From: Burkholderiaceae bacterium
Lineage (GTDB): Bacteria; Pseudomonadota; Gammaproteobacteria; Burkholderiales; Burkholderiaceae_C
Reading direction: 5' to 3'
Length of the DNA: 64,000 nucleotides
NCBI GenBank assembly: GCA_913776825.1
Contig: CAJYPV010000020.1
Coordinates: 1-64,000 of the forward strand
The position numbers were made by a program, and so were the translations under genes. A model generated the notes under the pieces. The model was given only the letters and a program-made list of their open reading frames with translations, ran no database searches and was not told where the DNA came from. Shown one piece after another: positions 36,746 to 45,869 of the stretch. The first letter of the stretch is position 1. Every line of letters begins with the position of its first letter.

Positions 36746-38365
36746 TCAGCTCCGCAGCGCCATGCCGCCGGCGGCGCGGGCGGCCTTCAGACCCTGTCCG
36801 CTGGTCTGCACATAGCGCTTCTGCAATTCCTCAATGCGAGGCTCCAGCGTCTCTGGATCGGCGATGCGATCGCGGTAGCGCTTGAGCACCAGCGCCGCCA
36901 TGTCGATCAGCTTCGCATTGCGCGAGGTGCTGCCCTGTTCGAGCAGCAGCAGCACGCCGGTGCGGGCGTCGCCGCGCATCGCATGGCGCATCGCGGTTTC
37001 CGACACCGCGAAGATGCGGGAATGGGCATCCCGCAGCAGTTGGGTGGTGGGCTCGTAGCCCTCGGCCATGCTGACCATCACTTCGGTGGCCGATTTGGAA
37101 CTGCAAAAGCGCAGCCCGATCCGCTGAGCCAGGGTTTCCATCTCGGGCAGCTGGATGTCCTGTCGAGCCATCCGGACCCAGAACGCCAGCAGCAAGCTGG
37201 CCCCTTCCAGATCGAACGCTTCTTCGTTCGACAACGCCGCGAATTCGCGCGCCAGTTGCAAGGCATCCGCGAGCCGACGATCCATCAGCAGGCGCAGGCC
37301 ACGCAGCAGCAGGTCGTAGCGCTGCAGGCGCGCATCGTTCGGGCGGCGCTCCATGCCCTGCATCAAGGCGTCCTGCGTGTACTTCAAGCCCTTGTGGTCC
37401 TTGGCATCGAAGCGCATCAAGCCGATGAGCGCCAGGCTGTGCCAATCGAAGAGCTTGGAGCGCAAGCCCTGGGCGACGCTGCGTTCCAGCATCTTGAGCG
37501 CTTCGTCCCGCTCGCCGGCATAAAACGCGAGCGCGCCGAAATGCTGCTGGCGCGACAGGCAACCCGGCGTCAGCGTGGCGGCGGTGCGGTAGGTGGCGAG
37601 CGCGGCGCTGATCTCGCCTTGCTCCATCTGCACCCGGCCCATCAGGTCGTAGGAATCGGCCTGATCCGGCATGTCGCCGATCAGCGTCTCCAGCGTCCGA
37701 CGGGCCGCGCTGAGGTTGCCGCTGGCGACCTCCGTGCGGGCCACGCCCAGCCGCGCCCACGGCACGGTGCGGGCCGCGATGATGGCCTCGTACAGCTGAC
37801 GGGCCTCGTCATGGCGTTCCAGCCGCAGCATCAGCTCGGCACCGATGCGCGCGGCATACAGCCAGTACGCGCCGCGGGATTCGAAGCGGGCCAGGCAGAG
37901 GTCCGCCGCCTGGGCGAATTCCTTGGCATCGATCGCCTCGAAGATCGCCTTCAGTTCATGCTTGCGATGGCGCGCACTGGCCAGGCGTTCTTCCAGCGCC
38001 GCGCTGGTGTAGGGCTTGACCAGGTAGGCATCGAGCGCCGCTTCCGCCGCCTCCGCCACTTTGGCGTAAGAGGCCTCGCCGGTGACCATCACGAAGACGG
38101 TCGCATAGGGCAGCAGCTGTTCGCGCCGGAGTTCATCCAGCAGATCCTGGCCCGACAGCTCGGAGCCGTCGAAGTAGTAGTCGCACAGGACGATGTCGTA
38201 GGGCTGGGTTTCCAGGATGATCCGCGCATCGCGGATGCGGGTGGCCTGGCGCACATGGCCCACGCCCAGCTCGCGCAGCTGGGCCGTCATCAGGCTGCGC
38301 GCATTGGCATTGCTGTCGATGACCAGCGCCTGGGTGTGGGCGAATGCGCCGCTGCCGAAATTCAT
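36746..38365 (-). CDS. Response regulator receiver with long helical-repeat (TPR-like) tail
   Basis: 539 residues. The CheY-like receiver (about 10-130) has acidic residues near D17, the phospho-acceptor D62 in DIVLCDYYFDG, and K in DAYLVKPYTSAALEERL. The remaining 400 residues are alpha-helical repeats of TPR type (ALATYRTAATLTPG and AARRTLETLIGDMPDQADSY are examples). There is no DNA-binding or enzymatic output domain, so output is probably by protein contact. Start MNFGSGAFAHTQALVID has a GAGG ribosome site; an ATG 69 bases upstream falls in the dnaJ terminator. No histidine kinase lies next to it. The function is unknown. Confidence 0.8.
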   Translation of the reverse strand: MNFGSGAFAHTQALVIDSNANARSLMTAQLRELGVGHVRQATRIRDARIILETQPYDIVLCDYYFDGSELSGQDLLDELRREQLLPYATVFVMVTGEASYAKVAEAAEAALDAYLVKPYTSAALEERLASARHRKHELKAIFEAIDAKEFAQAADLCLARFESRGAYWLYAARIGAELMLRLERHDEARQLYEAIIAARTVPWARLGVARTEVASGNLSAARRTLETLIGDMPDQADSYDLMGRVQMEQGEISAALATYRTAATLTPGCLSRQQHFGALAFYAGERDEALKMLERSVAQGLRSKLFDWHSLALIGLMRFDAKDHKGLKYTQDALMQGMERRPNDARLQRYDLLLRGLRLLMDRRLADALQLAREFAALSNEEAFDLEGASLLLAFWVRMARQDIQLPEMETLAQRIGLRFCSSKSATEVMVSMAEGYEPTTQLLRDAHSRIFAVSETAMRHAMRGDARTGVLLLLEQGSTSRNAKLIDMAALVLKRYRDRIADPETLEPRIEELQKRYVQTSGQGLKAARAAGGMALRS

Positions 38366-38393
38366 CGCGGCCTCACTGCCGAGCGGCCGGACA

Positions 38394-38433
38394 ACAAAAA
38401 GCCCGCGCCGCTCCAGATCGAGCGAGGCGGGCA
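38394..38433 (-). terminator. Intrinsic terminator after dnaJ
   Basis: Minus strand: GCCCGCCTCGCTC pairs with the GAGCGGCGCGGGC side through an imperfect stem and is followed by TTTTTG (complement of 38396-38401). It lies about 170 bases past the dnaJ stop and just before the response regulator start. Confidence 0.75.
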
Positions 38434-38604
38434 ATGGGCTGACGCGCGCAGGCTCAGCGACGGGGTCGGAAGACGGCCGTGCTGCCCGTCGAGGCTAGGG
38501 GTGGGACTCACCCGTGCATTGTCGACCTCGCTCCCGGGGGAGGTATCCCGGGTTTGCGTGGGGCAGGCCCCGATTCCGATAACTGCGCCGCAGACTGCTC
38601 CGAT

Positions 38605-39756
38605 TTACTTGAACAGATCCTTGACGCGGTCGGTCCAGCTCTTGGCATTCGGGGAATGCCGGTCGCCGCCGTCGCGGAAGCTCTTGTCCAGCTCCTTGAG
38701 CAGCTTGCGCTGGTGCTCGGTGAGCTTGACCGGCGTCTCCACGCTGATGTGGCAGTACAGATCGCCGGGATAGCTGGAGCGCACGCCCTTGATGCCCTTG
38801 CCGCGCAGACGGAAGGTCTTGCCGTGCTGGGTGCCCTCGGGCAGCTCGATCTCGGCCTTGCCGCCCAGCGTCGGAACCTCGATGGTGCCGCCGATCGCGG
38901 CCGTGGTCATCGAGACCGGCATGGTGCAGTGCAGGTCGTCGCCATCGCGCTCGAAGATCTCATGCTGCTTGATGCGGATCTCGATGTAGAGATCGCCCGA
39001 CGGGCCGCCGTTCACGCCCGGCTCGCCATTGCCCGCCGAGCGGATGCGCATGCCTTCGTTGATGCCGGCCGGGATCTTCACTTCCAGCGTCTTGGTCTTC
39101 TTGATCTTGCCGGCGCCATTGCAGGTGGTGCAGGGCTCCGGAATGATCTTGCCGGTGCCGTGGCAATGCGGGCAGGTCTGCTGGATGCTGAAGAAGCCCT
39201 GGCGCATGTGGACCGTGCCAGTGCCGCCGCAGGAGCCGCAGCTCTTGGCGCTGGTGCCCGGCTTGGCGCCCGAGCCGCTGCAGGTTTCGCAACCTTCCCA
39301 GGACGGGATGCGGATCTGGGTTTCCTTGCCGCGCGCGGCTTCTTCCAGCGTGATCTCCATCGCGTAGCTGAGGTCGCTGCCGCGATAGACCTGCTGACCA
39401 CCGCCCGCGCGCCGGCCGCCTGCCGCCCCGCCGCCGCCGAACAGATCACCAAAGATGTCGCCGAAGGCTTCGGCGAAACCGCCGTAGCCCTCAGCGCCAG
39501 CGCCGCCGCGGAAGCCCTGGTTCGGGTCCACGCCCGCATGGCCGTACTGATCGTAAGCCGCGCGCTTCTGGCCGTCGGTGAGCATCTCGTAGGCCTCCTT
39601 GGCCTCCTTGAATTTCTCTTCCGCTTCCTTGGCGCCGTCCCCCTGATTGCGGTCAGGGTGGTACTTCATCGCGAGCTTGCGATAAGCCTTCTTGATCTCG
39701 TCCTCGCCGGCGTTCTTGGCGACGCCTAGGACCTCGTAATAGTCACGCTTTGCCAT
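38605..39756 (-). CDS. dnaJ: Chaperone protein DnaJ
   Basis: 383 residues. DnaJ is the Hsp40 co-chaperone that delivers substrates to DnaK and stimulates its ATPase. The J domain has HPD at residues 33-35 (KYHPDRNQG). A Gly/Phe-rich linker follows ([14 protein letters not shown]), then four zinc motifs [24 protein letters not shown] and CTTCNGAG. The C-terminal substrate domains close the protein. It lies downstream of dnaK on the same strand, with a hairpin in between. Confidence 0.98.
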   Translation of the reverse strand: MAKRDYYEVLGVAKNAGEDEIKKAYRKLAMKYHPDRNQGDGAKEAEEKFKEAKEAYEMLTDGQKRAAYDQYGHAGVDPNQGFRGGAGAEGYGGFAEAFGDIFGDLFGGGGAAGGRRAGGGQQVYRGSDLSYAMEITLEEAARGKETQIRIPSWEGCETCSGSGAKPGTSAKSCGSCGGTGTVHMRQGFFSIQQTCPHCHGTGKIIPEPCTTCNGAGKIKKTKTLEVKIPAGINEGMRIRSAGNGEPGVNGGPSGDLYIEIRIKQHEIFERDGDDLHCTMPVSMTTAAIGGTIEVPTLGGKAEIELPEGTQHGKTFRLRGKGIKGVRSSYPGDLYCHISVETPVKLTEHQRKLLKELDKSFRDGGDRHSPNAKSWTDRVKDLFK

Positions 39757-39790
39757 GGGGTTTCCTGGGCCTGCTCACAACCTTCAAACC

Positions 39791-39827
39791 AAAAACGCCG
39801 CGCGAGGCTTGCAGCGCTCGCGCGGCG
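39791..39827 (-). terminator. Terminator-like hairpin between dnaK and dnaJ
   Basis: On the minus strand CGCCGCGCGAG pairs with CTCGCGCGGCG (39817-39827 with 39796-39806), an 11-bp perfect stem, followed by TTTTTGG (complement of 39789-39795). It sits 36 bases after the dnaK stop and 35 before dnaJ. It may lower dnaJ expression relative to dnaK. Confidence 0.8.
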
Positions 39828-39862
39828 GCTGTCGCACCGACCGCGAGGCCGGCACGAAAGGC

Positions 39863-41824
39863 TTACTTCGTGTCCTTGACTTCCTTGAACTCGGCATCGA
39901 CGACGTTGTCGTCCGCCGGCTTCGCGGAGGCCTGCGCCTGGTGGCCCGCCTCCGCGGCACCGGCGGCATCACCCGCGGCACCGGCGCCTTGGGCGGCCTG
40001 GGCTTCGGCATACATCTTCTCGCCGAGCTTCTGGCTGGAGGTCATCAGCGCTTCGGTCTTGGCCTCGATGGCGGCCTGGTCGTCGCCCTTGATGGCTTCT
40101 TCCAGATCCTTGATCGCGGCTTCGATCTTTTCCTTCTCGCCGGCGTCCAGCTTGTCACCGTGCTCGCTCAGCGACTTCTGCACCGAGTGCACCAGGCCAT
40201 CGGCCTGATTCTTGGCCTGCACCAGCTCGACCTTCTTCTTGTCCTCGGCCGCATTGGCTTCGGCATCCTTGACCATCTTTTCGATCTCGGCTTCGGACAG
40301 GCCGGAGTTCGCCTTGATGGTGATCTTGTTTTCCTTGCCGGTGCCCTTGTCCTTCGCGCCGACGTGCAGGATGCCGTTGGCGTCGATGTCGAAGCTCACC
40401 TCGATCTGCGGGATGCCGCGCGGTGCGGGCGGGATGCCTTCCAGGTTGAACTCGCCCAGGCTCTTGTTGGCCTGCGCCAGTTCGCGCTCGCCCTGGTAGA
40501 CCTTGATGGTCACGGCGGGCTGGCTGTCTTCGGCGGTCGAGAAGGTCTGGCTGAACTTGGTCGGGATGGTCGTGTTCTTCTTGATCATCTTCGTCATCAC
40601 GCCGCCCAGGGTCTCGATGCCCAGGCTCAGCGGGGTGACGTCCAGCAGCAGCACGTCGGTCCGCTCGCCGCCCAGGACCTGGCCCTGAATCGCGGCGCCC
40701 ACGGCCACGGCTTCATCAGGGTTGACGTCCTTGCGCGGGTCCTTGCCGAAGAACTCCTTGACCTTCTCCTGCACCTTGGGCATGCGCGACATGCCGCCGA
40801 CCAGGATCACGTCGTCGATCTCGCCGACCGACACGCCCGCATCCTTGATGGCGGTGCGGCACGGCGCGATGGTGCGCTCGATCAGCTCGTCCACCAGCGA
40901 CTCCAGCTTGGCGCGGGTCAGCTTGATGTTCAGGTGCTTCGGACCGGATGCATCGGCGGTGATGTAGGGCAGGTTGATGTCGGTCTGCGAGCTGTTGGAC
41001 AGCTCGATCTTGGCCTTCTCGGCCGCTTCCTTCAGACGCTGCAGGGCCAGCACATCCTTGGTCAGGTCCACGCCTTGTTCCTTCTTGAACTCGGCAATGA
41101 TGTAGTCAATGATGCGTTGGTCGAAGTCTTCGCCGCCCAGGAAGGTGTCGCCATTGGTGGACAGCACTTCGAACTGCTTCTCGCCGTCGACATCCGCGAT
41201 CTCGATGATGGAGATGTCGAAGGTGCCGCCGCCCAGGTCGAACACCGCGATCTTGCGGTCGCCGGCGCCGTGCTTGTCCAGGCCGAAGGCCAGGGCCGCC
41301 GCGGTGGGCTCGTTGATGATGCGCTTGACGTCCAGGCCGGCGATGCGGCCGGCATCCTTGGTGGCCTGACGCTGGGCGTCGTTGAAGTAGGCCGGCACCG
41401 TGATCACGGCTTCGGTCACTTCCTCGCCGAGGTAGTCCTCGGCGGTCTTCTTCATCTTGCGCAGCACTTCGGCCGAGACTTGCGGCGGGGCCAGCTTCTT
41501 GCCGCGCACTTCCACCCAGGCGTCGCCGTTGTCGGCGGCCGCGATGGTGTAGGGCATCAGGCTGATGTCCTTCTGGACTTCCTTTTCCTGGAACTTGCGG
41601 CCGATCAGGCGCTTCACCGCGTACAGCGTGTTGCGCGGGTTGGTCACGGCCTGGCGCTTGGCCGAGGCACCGACCAGCACTTCGCCGTCTTCCTGGTAGG
41701 CAATGATGGACGGCGTGGTGCGCGCGCCTTCGGCGTTCTCGATGACGCGGGTCGTGTTGCCTTCCATGACCGCGACGCACGAGTTGGTGGTGCCGAGGTC
41801 AATGCCGATGATCTTCTTTGCCAT
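39863..41824 (-). CDS. dnaK: Chaperone protein DnaK (Hsp70)
   Basis: 653 residues. DnaK folds and protects proteins using ATP, with DnaJ and GrpE. The nucleotide-binding domain begins [16 protein letters not shown] and has [16 protein letters not shown]-like phosphate motif (here [14 protein letters not shown]). The conserved linker and substrate domain follow ([17 protein letters not shown]). The C-terminal end [14 protein letters not shown] is the usual EEVD-like bacterial tail. Its own sigma-32-type promoter lies about 60 bases upstream. Confidence 0.99.
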   Translation of the reverse strand: MAKKIIGIDLGTTNSCVAVMEGNTTRVIENAEGARTTPSIIAYQEDGEVLVGASAKRQAVTNPRNTLYAVKRLIGRKFQEKEVQKDISLMPYTIAAADNGDAWVEVRGKKLAPPQVSAEVLRKMKKTAEDYLGEEVTEAVITVPAYFNDAQRQATKDAGRIAGLDVKRIINEPTAAALAFGLDKHGAGDRKIAVFDLGGGTFDISIIEIADVDGEKQFEVLSTNGDTFLGGEDFDQRIIDYIIAEFKKEQGVDLTKDVLALQRLKEAAEKAKIELSNSSQTDINLPYITADASGPKHLNIKLTRAKLESLVDELIERTIAPCRTAIKDAGVSVGEIDDVILVGGMSRMPKVQEKVKEFFGKDPRKDVNPDEAVAVGAAIQGQVLGGERTDVLLLDVTPLSLGIETLGGVMTKMIKKNTTIPTKFSQTFSTAEDSQPAVTIKVYQGERELAQANKSLGEFNLEGIPPAPRGIPQIEVSFDIDANGILHVGAKDKGTGKENKITIKANSGLSEAEIEKMVKDAEANAAEDKKKVELVQAKNQADGLVHSVQKSLSEHGDKLDAGEKEKIEAAIKDLEEAIKGDDQAAIEAKTEALMTSSQKLGEKMYAEAQAAQGAGAAGDAAGAAEAGHQAQASAKPADDNVVDAEFKEVKDTK

Positions 41825-41883
41825 GGTGAGCTCCTGAATTCGTTTGGATGCGCTGTCGGATCACGCGATCCGTCTGCTGTCTG

Positions 41884-41911
41884 ATCTGTGGATAACTTTG
41901 CCGGTTTCAAG
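41884..41911 (-). promoter_or_regulatory. Sigma-32-type promoter of dnaK overlapping a DnaA box
   Basis: Minus strand: -35 CTTGAAA (complement of 41905-41911) is perfect, followed by a 13-base spacer and -10 CCACAGAT (complement of 41884-41891), close to CCCCATNT. The sequence TTATCCACA, a perfect DnaA box, spans the spacer and -10 (complement of 41887-41895). Confidence 0.8.
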
Positions 41912-42030
41912 GGCCGGCGGGGCGTCGAATCGGGGACAGGTCCCTGGTTTCGGTCGTTCGGCGCCGGTCTTCGCTGGGGCGACCGCGCGTGGCGCGGTGG
42001 CGGCGAGGACCGGCTGAACGTCGCCCGGAC

Positions 42031-42546
42031 TTACTTCGGGGCCGCGACGGTCACCAGGGCCGGGCGCAGCACGCGCTCGGCGATCGAGTAGCCCTTTTGC
42101 AGGACGGTGACCACGGTGTTGGCGTCCTGGTCGGCCGGGACCATGGAAATCGCCTGATGGTGGTGCGGATCGAACTTGGTGCCGGCGGTCGGATTGATCT
42201 CCAGCACCTTGTTGCGCTCCAGCGCCGCGCCGAGCTGGCGACGGGTGGCGTGCACGCCTTCGAGCACGGTCTCGACGGAAGCGTCAGGACGGCCGATCGC
42301 GGCCTCCATGCTGTCCATGACCGGCAGCATGGCTTCGGCGAAGGCTTCGACGGCGAATTTGCGGGCCTTGCTCACCTCGTCGTCGGCGCGACGACGGGTG
42401 TTTTCGACCTCCGCCTTGGCGCGGAGATAGGCATCCGACATTTCTGCCAGGCGTGCCTCGGTCTCGGCCAGTTTGGCTTCCAGGCCCTCAGGCGCCGGGG
42501 TGAGATCGGGTTGCTGAGTGTCAGCGTTGTGTTGGTCGGTGGTCAT
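42031..42546 (-). CDS. grpE: Nucleotide exchange factor GrpE
   Basis: 171 residues. GrpE releases ADP from DnaK. The N-terminal part is a long coiled-coil ([21 protein letters not shown] is typical in composition). The beta domain at the C-terminus carries the family signature region [20 protein letters not shown] and ends [18 protein letters not shown]. It is the first gene of the grpE-dnaK-dnaJ block and has a sigma-32-type promoter. Confidence 0.97.
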   Translation of the reverse strand: MTTDQHNADTQQPDLTPAPEGLEAKLAETEARLAEMSDAYLRAKAEVENTRRRADDEVSKARKFAVEAFAEAMLPVMDSMEAAIGRPDASVETVLEGVHATRRQLGAALERNKVLEINPTAGTKFDPHHHQAISMVPADQDANTVVTVLQKGYSIAERVLRPALVTVAAPK

Positions 42547-42613
42547 GGTTGGAATGCCCCAAAGCGAAAGCCCGGCATGCGACTGGAATCAGTCGCGTCG
42601 GGCGACCCGCCGC

Positions 42614-42641
42614 ATCTGGGGTGGATGTCCGGAAGTTCAAG
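42614..42641 (-). promoter_or_regulatory. Sigma-32-type promoter of grpE
   Basis: Minus strand: -35 CTTGAAC (complement of 42635-42641), 13-base spacer, -10 CCCCAGAT (complement of 42614-42621). Only one base in the -35 and one or two in the -10 differ from the E. coli consensus. The predicted leader is about 60 nt. Confidence 0.85.
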
Positions 42642-42723
42642 AGGGAGATTTTCGCATCCCGATCCGGGGAAACCCGCACAGGTGGCAGCGGTTCCAGCTT
42701 CAACCTCGCGCCGGGCGGTCGGC

Positions 42724-43182
42724 TCAATCGATGCTGGCGCTCCAGCGATCCCATTCGGCCAGGCGCCGGCGGTCCTGCTTGGTCGGACGACCCTGCGCGA
42801 TGCTGTCCGCCGGTTCCGGCGCCAGGCGACGGGCCTCGGCCGCCCGTTCTCGCGCGCTGATGCTGTCCGGCGTTTCGGCGTACAGCGTCTGGGCCACCGG
42901 CGCCGGACCGCGAATCGCGCTCAGGCCGACGACCCGCACCTCCCGCTCGATCGGCCCCTGGCGCAACCGCACCAGATCACCAGGGCGAAGTTCGCGCGAG
43001 GCTTTGGCCAGCTGGCCATTCACGGTGACGCGGCCCTTGGTGATCTCATCGACCGCCAGCGAGCGGGTTTTGTAGAAGCGCGCGGCCCAGAGCCATTTGT
43101 CCAGGCGCAGGCTGTCGAGGCTGGCGCCCCGCGAGCGGGGCGACACGTCAGAAGAGGAGTCTTTGGAAGCGGACATCGTCAC
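42724..43182 (-). CDS. hslR: S4-domain RNA-binding heat-shock protein Hsp15 (HslR)
   Basis: 152 residues. HslR binds stalled 50S subunits carrying peptidyl-tRNA and helps recycle them. The S4 domain is clear: LRLDKWLWAARFYKTRSLA, then ITKGRVTVNGQ and LRPGDLVRLRQG. The C-terminal tail is charged. Its start overlaps the stop of the sensor kinase by four bases, so it is probably read from the same mRNA, although its role fits the heat-shock genes downstream. Start could also be six bases later (MSASKD). Confidence 0.88.
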   Translation of the reverse strand: MTMSASKDSSSDVSPRSRGASLDSLRLDKWLWAARFYKTRSLAVDEITKGRVTVNGQLAKASRELRPGDLVRLRQGPIEREVRVVGLSAIRGPAPVAQTLYAETPDSISARERAAEARRLAPEPADSIAQGRPTKQDRRRLAEWDRWSASID

Positions 43183-44711
43183 GGATTCTCCGACAAGGCA
43201 GCCGCCGATGGGCGGTCGAGCGACGGCGTGGACGGCGAGAGGGCATCCGGCGCGGCGGACGGGGCGGCCGAGACGGATCCTGAGGGCGCACCCGGCCCGA
43301 GCGCCATGGGCAGTCGCACGATGGCGTCCAGTCCGTCGATCACGCCATCCCGCAGGCGGTTGTCCAGCGCCAGTTCACCGCCCAGCGAGCGCACGATCTC
43401 CTGGCAGATGGCAAGTCCGAGTCCCGCGCCGGCCTGACCGCCGGACGCCGCGAAGGGCTGCATCAGCTGCGGACGCAGGCTGTCCGGAATGCCCGGGCCG
43501 TTGTCGCGCACGCACAGCGTCAGCCGATGGCCGTCGCGCTGCAGTTGCACATCCAGCCGGCCGCCCCGCGGGCTGTGCTTGAGCGCGTTGTGCAGCAGAT
43601 TGCGCACCAGCTCCCGCAGCGCCCAGGCGTGCCCGCGCACCGGCGCGGGCACCGCGTCCAGCTCGAAATCCAGCGCCGCATCCGCAATCAGCGGCGCGAG
43701 GTCCAGCGCCACATCCCGCACCGTGTCGGCCAGGTCCAGGACCGGCGGGTCGCCTTGCTGTCGCAATTGCTCGACCTTGGCCAGCGCCAGCATCTGATTG
43801 GCCAGCAAGGTGGCGCCGTCGACGGTCTGACCGATCTCGTCGATCGCTTGCGACAGCGCCACGTCGCCGCGCTGCGCCGACTGCACCTGCGCTTTCAGCA
43901 CCGCCAGCGGCGTGCGCAATTGATGCGAGGTGTCGCGGACAAACCGCTTCTGATGCGCCAGCAGACCCGCCTGACGGCCCCAGGCCTCATTGATCGCGGC
44001 CACCAGCGGCGCGAGTTCCGCCGGCGCATGGGCCAGCGCCAGCGGGCGGACATCGGCATCGTCGCGGGCCGCGATCACGCGGCTGAGCTCGCGCACCGGC
44101 CGGGTGGCGAGCTGCACCACCAACCACACCACCGCCGCGATCACCGCCAGCAGCGCGGCCTGGCGCCACAGCGTGGCGAGCAGCACCTGGCTGGCCAGCG
44201 TGCTGCGCAGCTCCAGGGTCTCGGCGACCTGGATGGTCGCCACGCCCAGGCCCGCCTGACCCGCCACCGGCTGGATCAGCACGGCCACCCGCACCGGCTC
44301 GCCGTGATAGACGTCGTCGTAGAAATCCACCAGCGCCGCATAGGCGCCGCGATCGGGCAGCCGGCCGTGCCAGGCGGGCAGGTCCTCGAAGCCGGACACC
44401 CAGCGGCCATCGAAGCCGGTGACGCGGTAGAACATGCGGCTGCGGTTGTCGGCCTCAAAGGCTTCCAGCGCGGCATAGGGCACATCGGCGACCAGCACCG
44501 GCGCCTGCGGCGTGCCGGCCACTTCCAGTTGCTCGCCGATGGCCTTGGCGGAGGCCAGCAGCGTGCGGTCGTAGGCGGTGTCGATGGCCCGCAGCGCATC
44601 CTCATGCAGCCGGTAGGCATTGATGACGATCAGCACCGTCACCGGCAGCAGGATGCCCAGCAGCAAGCGGCTGCGCATCGACGACAGCCCGTAAGACATG
44701 ACGCGCTTCAA
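43179..44711 (-). CDS. tctE: Sensor histidine kinase, TctE-like
   Basis: 510 residues. It senses an external signal, probably tricarboxylates, and phosphorylates the neighbouring regulator. Two hydrophobic helices (about 15-33 and 178-202) flank a periplasmic sensor domain. The H-box has H263 in FVRDTSHQLRTPLAVL; the ATPase domain has the N-box ELVRNLLHNALKHS, G1 DNGPGIP and G2 GAGLGLAICQEIV. The tail after residue 460 is Pro/Ser/Ala-rich. A start at MSYGLSS (44699) is also possible. It follows the regulator gene with one base between. Confidence 0.9.
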   Translation of the reverse strand: MKRVMSYGLSSMRSRLLLGILLPVTVLIVINAYRLHEDALRAIDTAYDRTLLASAKAIGEQLEVAGTPQAPVLVADVPYAALEAFEADNRSRMFYRVTGFDGRWVSGFEDLPAWHGRLPDRGAYAALVDFYDDVYHGEPVRVAVLIQPVAGQAGLGVATIQVAETLELRSTLASQVLLATLWRQAALLAVIAAVVWLVVQLATRPVRELSRVIAARDDADVRPLALAHAPAELAPLVAAINEAWGRQAGLLAHQKRFVRDTSHQLRTPLAVLKAQVQSAQRGDVALSQAIDEIGQTVDGATLLANQMLALAKVEQLRQQGDPPVLDLADTVRDVALDLAPLIADAALDFELDAVPAPVRGHAWALRELVRNLLHNALKHSPRGGRLDVQLQRDGHRLTLCVRDNGPGIPDSLRPQLMQPFAASGGQAGAGLGLAICQEIVRSLGGELALDNRLRDGVIDGLDAIVRLPMALGPGAPSGSVSAAPSAAPDALSPSTPSLDRPSAAALSENP

Positions 44712-44712
44712 C

Positions 44713-45393
44713 TCAGTCCGTCGCCTTCAGCAAGTAGCCCAGACCCCGCAGGGTGACGAGCTTGGCGCTCATCGGCGGCAGCTTCTTGCGCAGGCGATAG
44801 GCCACCACCTCGACCGCATCCGGCTGCACATCGGCGCTGTCGGCGAACACCAGCTCGGTCAGCCGATCCTTGCCCACCGCCTGGCCCGGCCGCGCCAGCA
44901 ATGCGCGCAGCAATGCGGCTTCGCGCGGCGGCAGTTCGAGCGGCACGCCGAGGTGGTAGATGGCGCCGCTCTGGTCATCGACCCGCAGGCCGCAGAAGGA
45001 TTCGGTCTCCGCCGCGCCCTGGTCGGCCGAGCGGCGGTGTCGCCGGGCCAGCGCCCGCACGCGGGCTTCCAGCTCGTCCAGGTCGAAGGGCTTGGGCAGG
45101 TAGTCGTCGGCGCCGATGTTGAGGCCGAGGATCCGGTCGCCCACGGTGCCGCGCGCGGTCAGGATGATGACGGGGGTCGCCAGTCGCGCGGCGCGGGCGG
45201 CGGACAGGACTTCCAGTCCATCGATGTCCGGCAGCGACAGGTCCAGCAGCACTACATCGGGCGGCTGGGCCTGCCAGCGGGTCAGGGCGGTGCGGCCTTC
45301 GCCGCAGCCGACCACCTGGATGCCGCGCCGCTCGAAAGAGCGCGACACGGTGGTCTGGAGTGCCAGGTTGTCCTCGACAAACAGCAGGGTCAT
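44713..45393 (-). CDS. tctD: OmpR-family response regulator, TctD-like
   Basis: 226 residues. The receiver domain starts MTLLFVEDN with acidic E7-D8, phospho-acceptor D51 in VVLLDLSLPDIDG, and K in DDYLPKPFDLDELEARV. The C-terminal winged helix has REAALLRALLARPGQAV and DAVEVVAYRLRKKL. It probably controls the divergent tctCBA transporter. The start is 45393 or 45402 (MHAM); a longer open frame from 45714 has no homologous N-terminus. Confidence 0.93.
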   Translation of the reverse strand: MTLLFVEDNLALQTTVSRSFERRGIQVVGCGEGRTALTRWQAQPPDVVLLDLSLPDIDGLEVLSAARAARLATPVIILTARGTVGDRILGLNIGADDYLPKPFDLDELEARVRALARRHRRSADQGAAETESFCGLRVDDQSGAIYHLGVPLELPPREAALLRALLARPGQAVGKDRLTELVFADSADVQPDAVEVVAYRLRKKLPPMSAKLVTLRGLGYLLKATD

Positions 45394-45452
45394 GGCATGC
45401 ATGCCGCCAGTGTCCGGCAGCGCCGCCGGAGCCGGGAGTCGGGGTGAACCCT

Positions 45453-45486
45453 GAGAGCGTCGACAGCGGTTTGACAGCGTCGATGC
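45453..45486. promoter_or_regulatory. Candidate TctD operator in the divergent region
   Basis: GACAGCG occurs at 45462 and 45473, an 11-bp step typical of OmpR-family sites, with a related GAGAGCG at 45453 and GATGCG at 45481. A perfect -35-like TTGACA (45471-45476, plus strand) overlaps them, but no good -10 follows. The remaining 45487-45869 up to tctC shows nothing else I can support except a GGAG ribosome site at the end. Confidence 0.45.
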
Positions 45487-45869
45487 GCAGCATCTGCACC
45501 ACAAGAACACAAGACCACAAGCCCATCGAGGCTGGAGACAAGATGATGCCTGCGAGCCCACCGCCGCGGCGCCCGGCCGTTCGGCCCGCGTCCCGCACCG
45601 ACGCCTGCCCGAGGCGCCGATCGTCCGCCTGCGCGCCGTCGCTCTACCATGCGTGCGGCGCGGCGCTTGCCCGACTGCCCCGGTCGGACCGGTGAGGTCG
45701 CTGACCCGTGGCACCGGCCGAGCGATGCCGGGCGCGCGCTGGACGATCCCCTCACGCTGACATCGCGCCGCTCGCCATCGGACCTGCGGCGAGACCCCTC
45801 GACCATGGCCATCGGCCTTGACCCGCGGCCATCCTTCACTTCACACATCACAAATCAACGGAGACCCCC

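Noticed and set aside
39755-41884. 709-codon plus-strand frame opposite dnaK
   Set aside because: DnaK antisense frames are known for being open; no supporting motifs.
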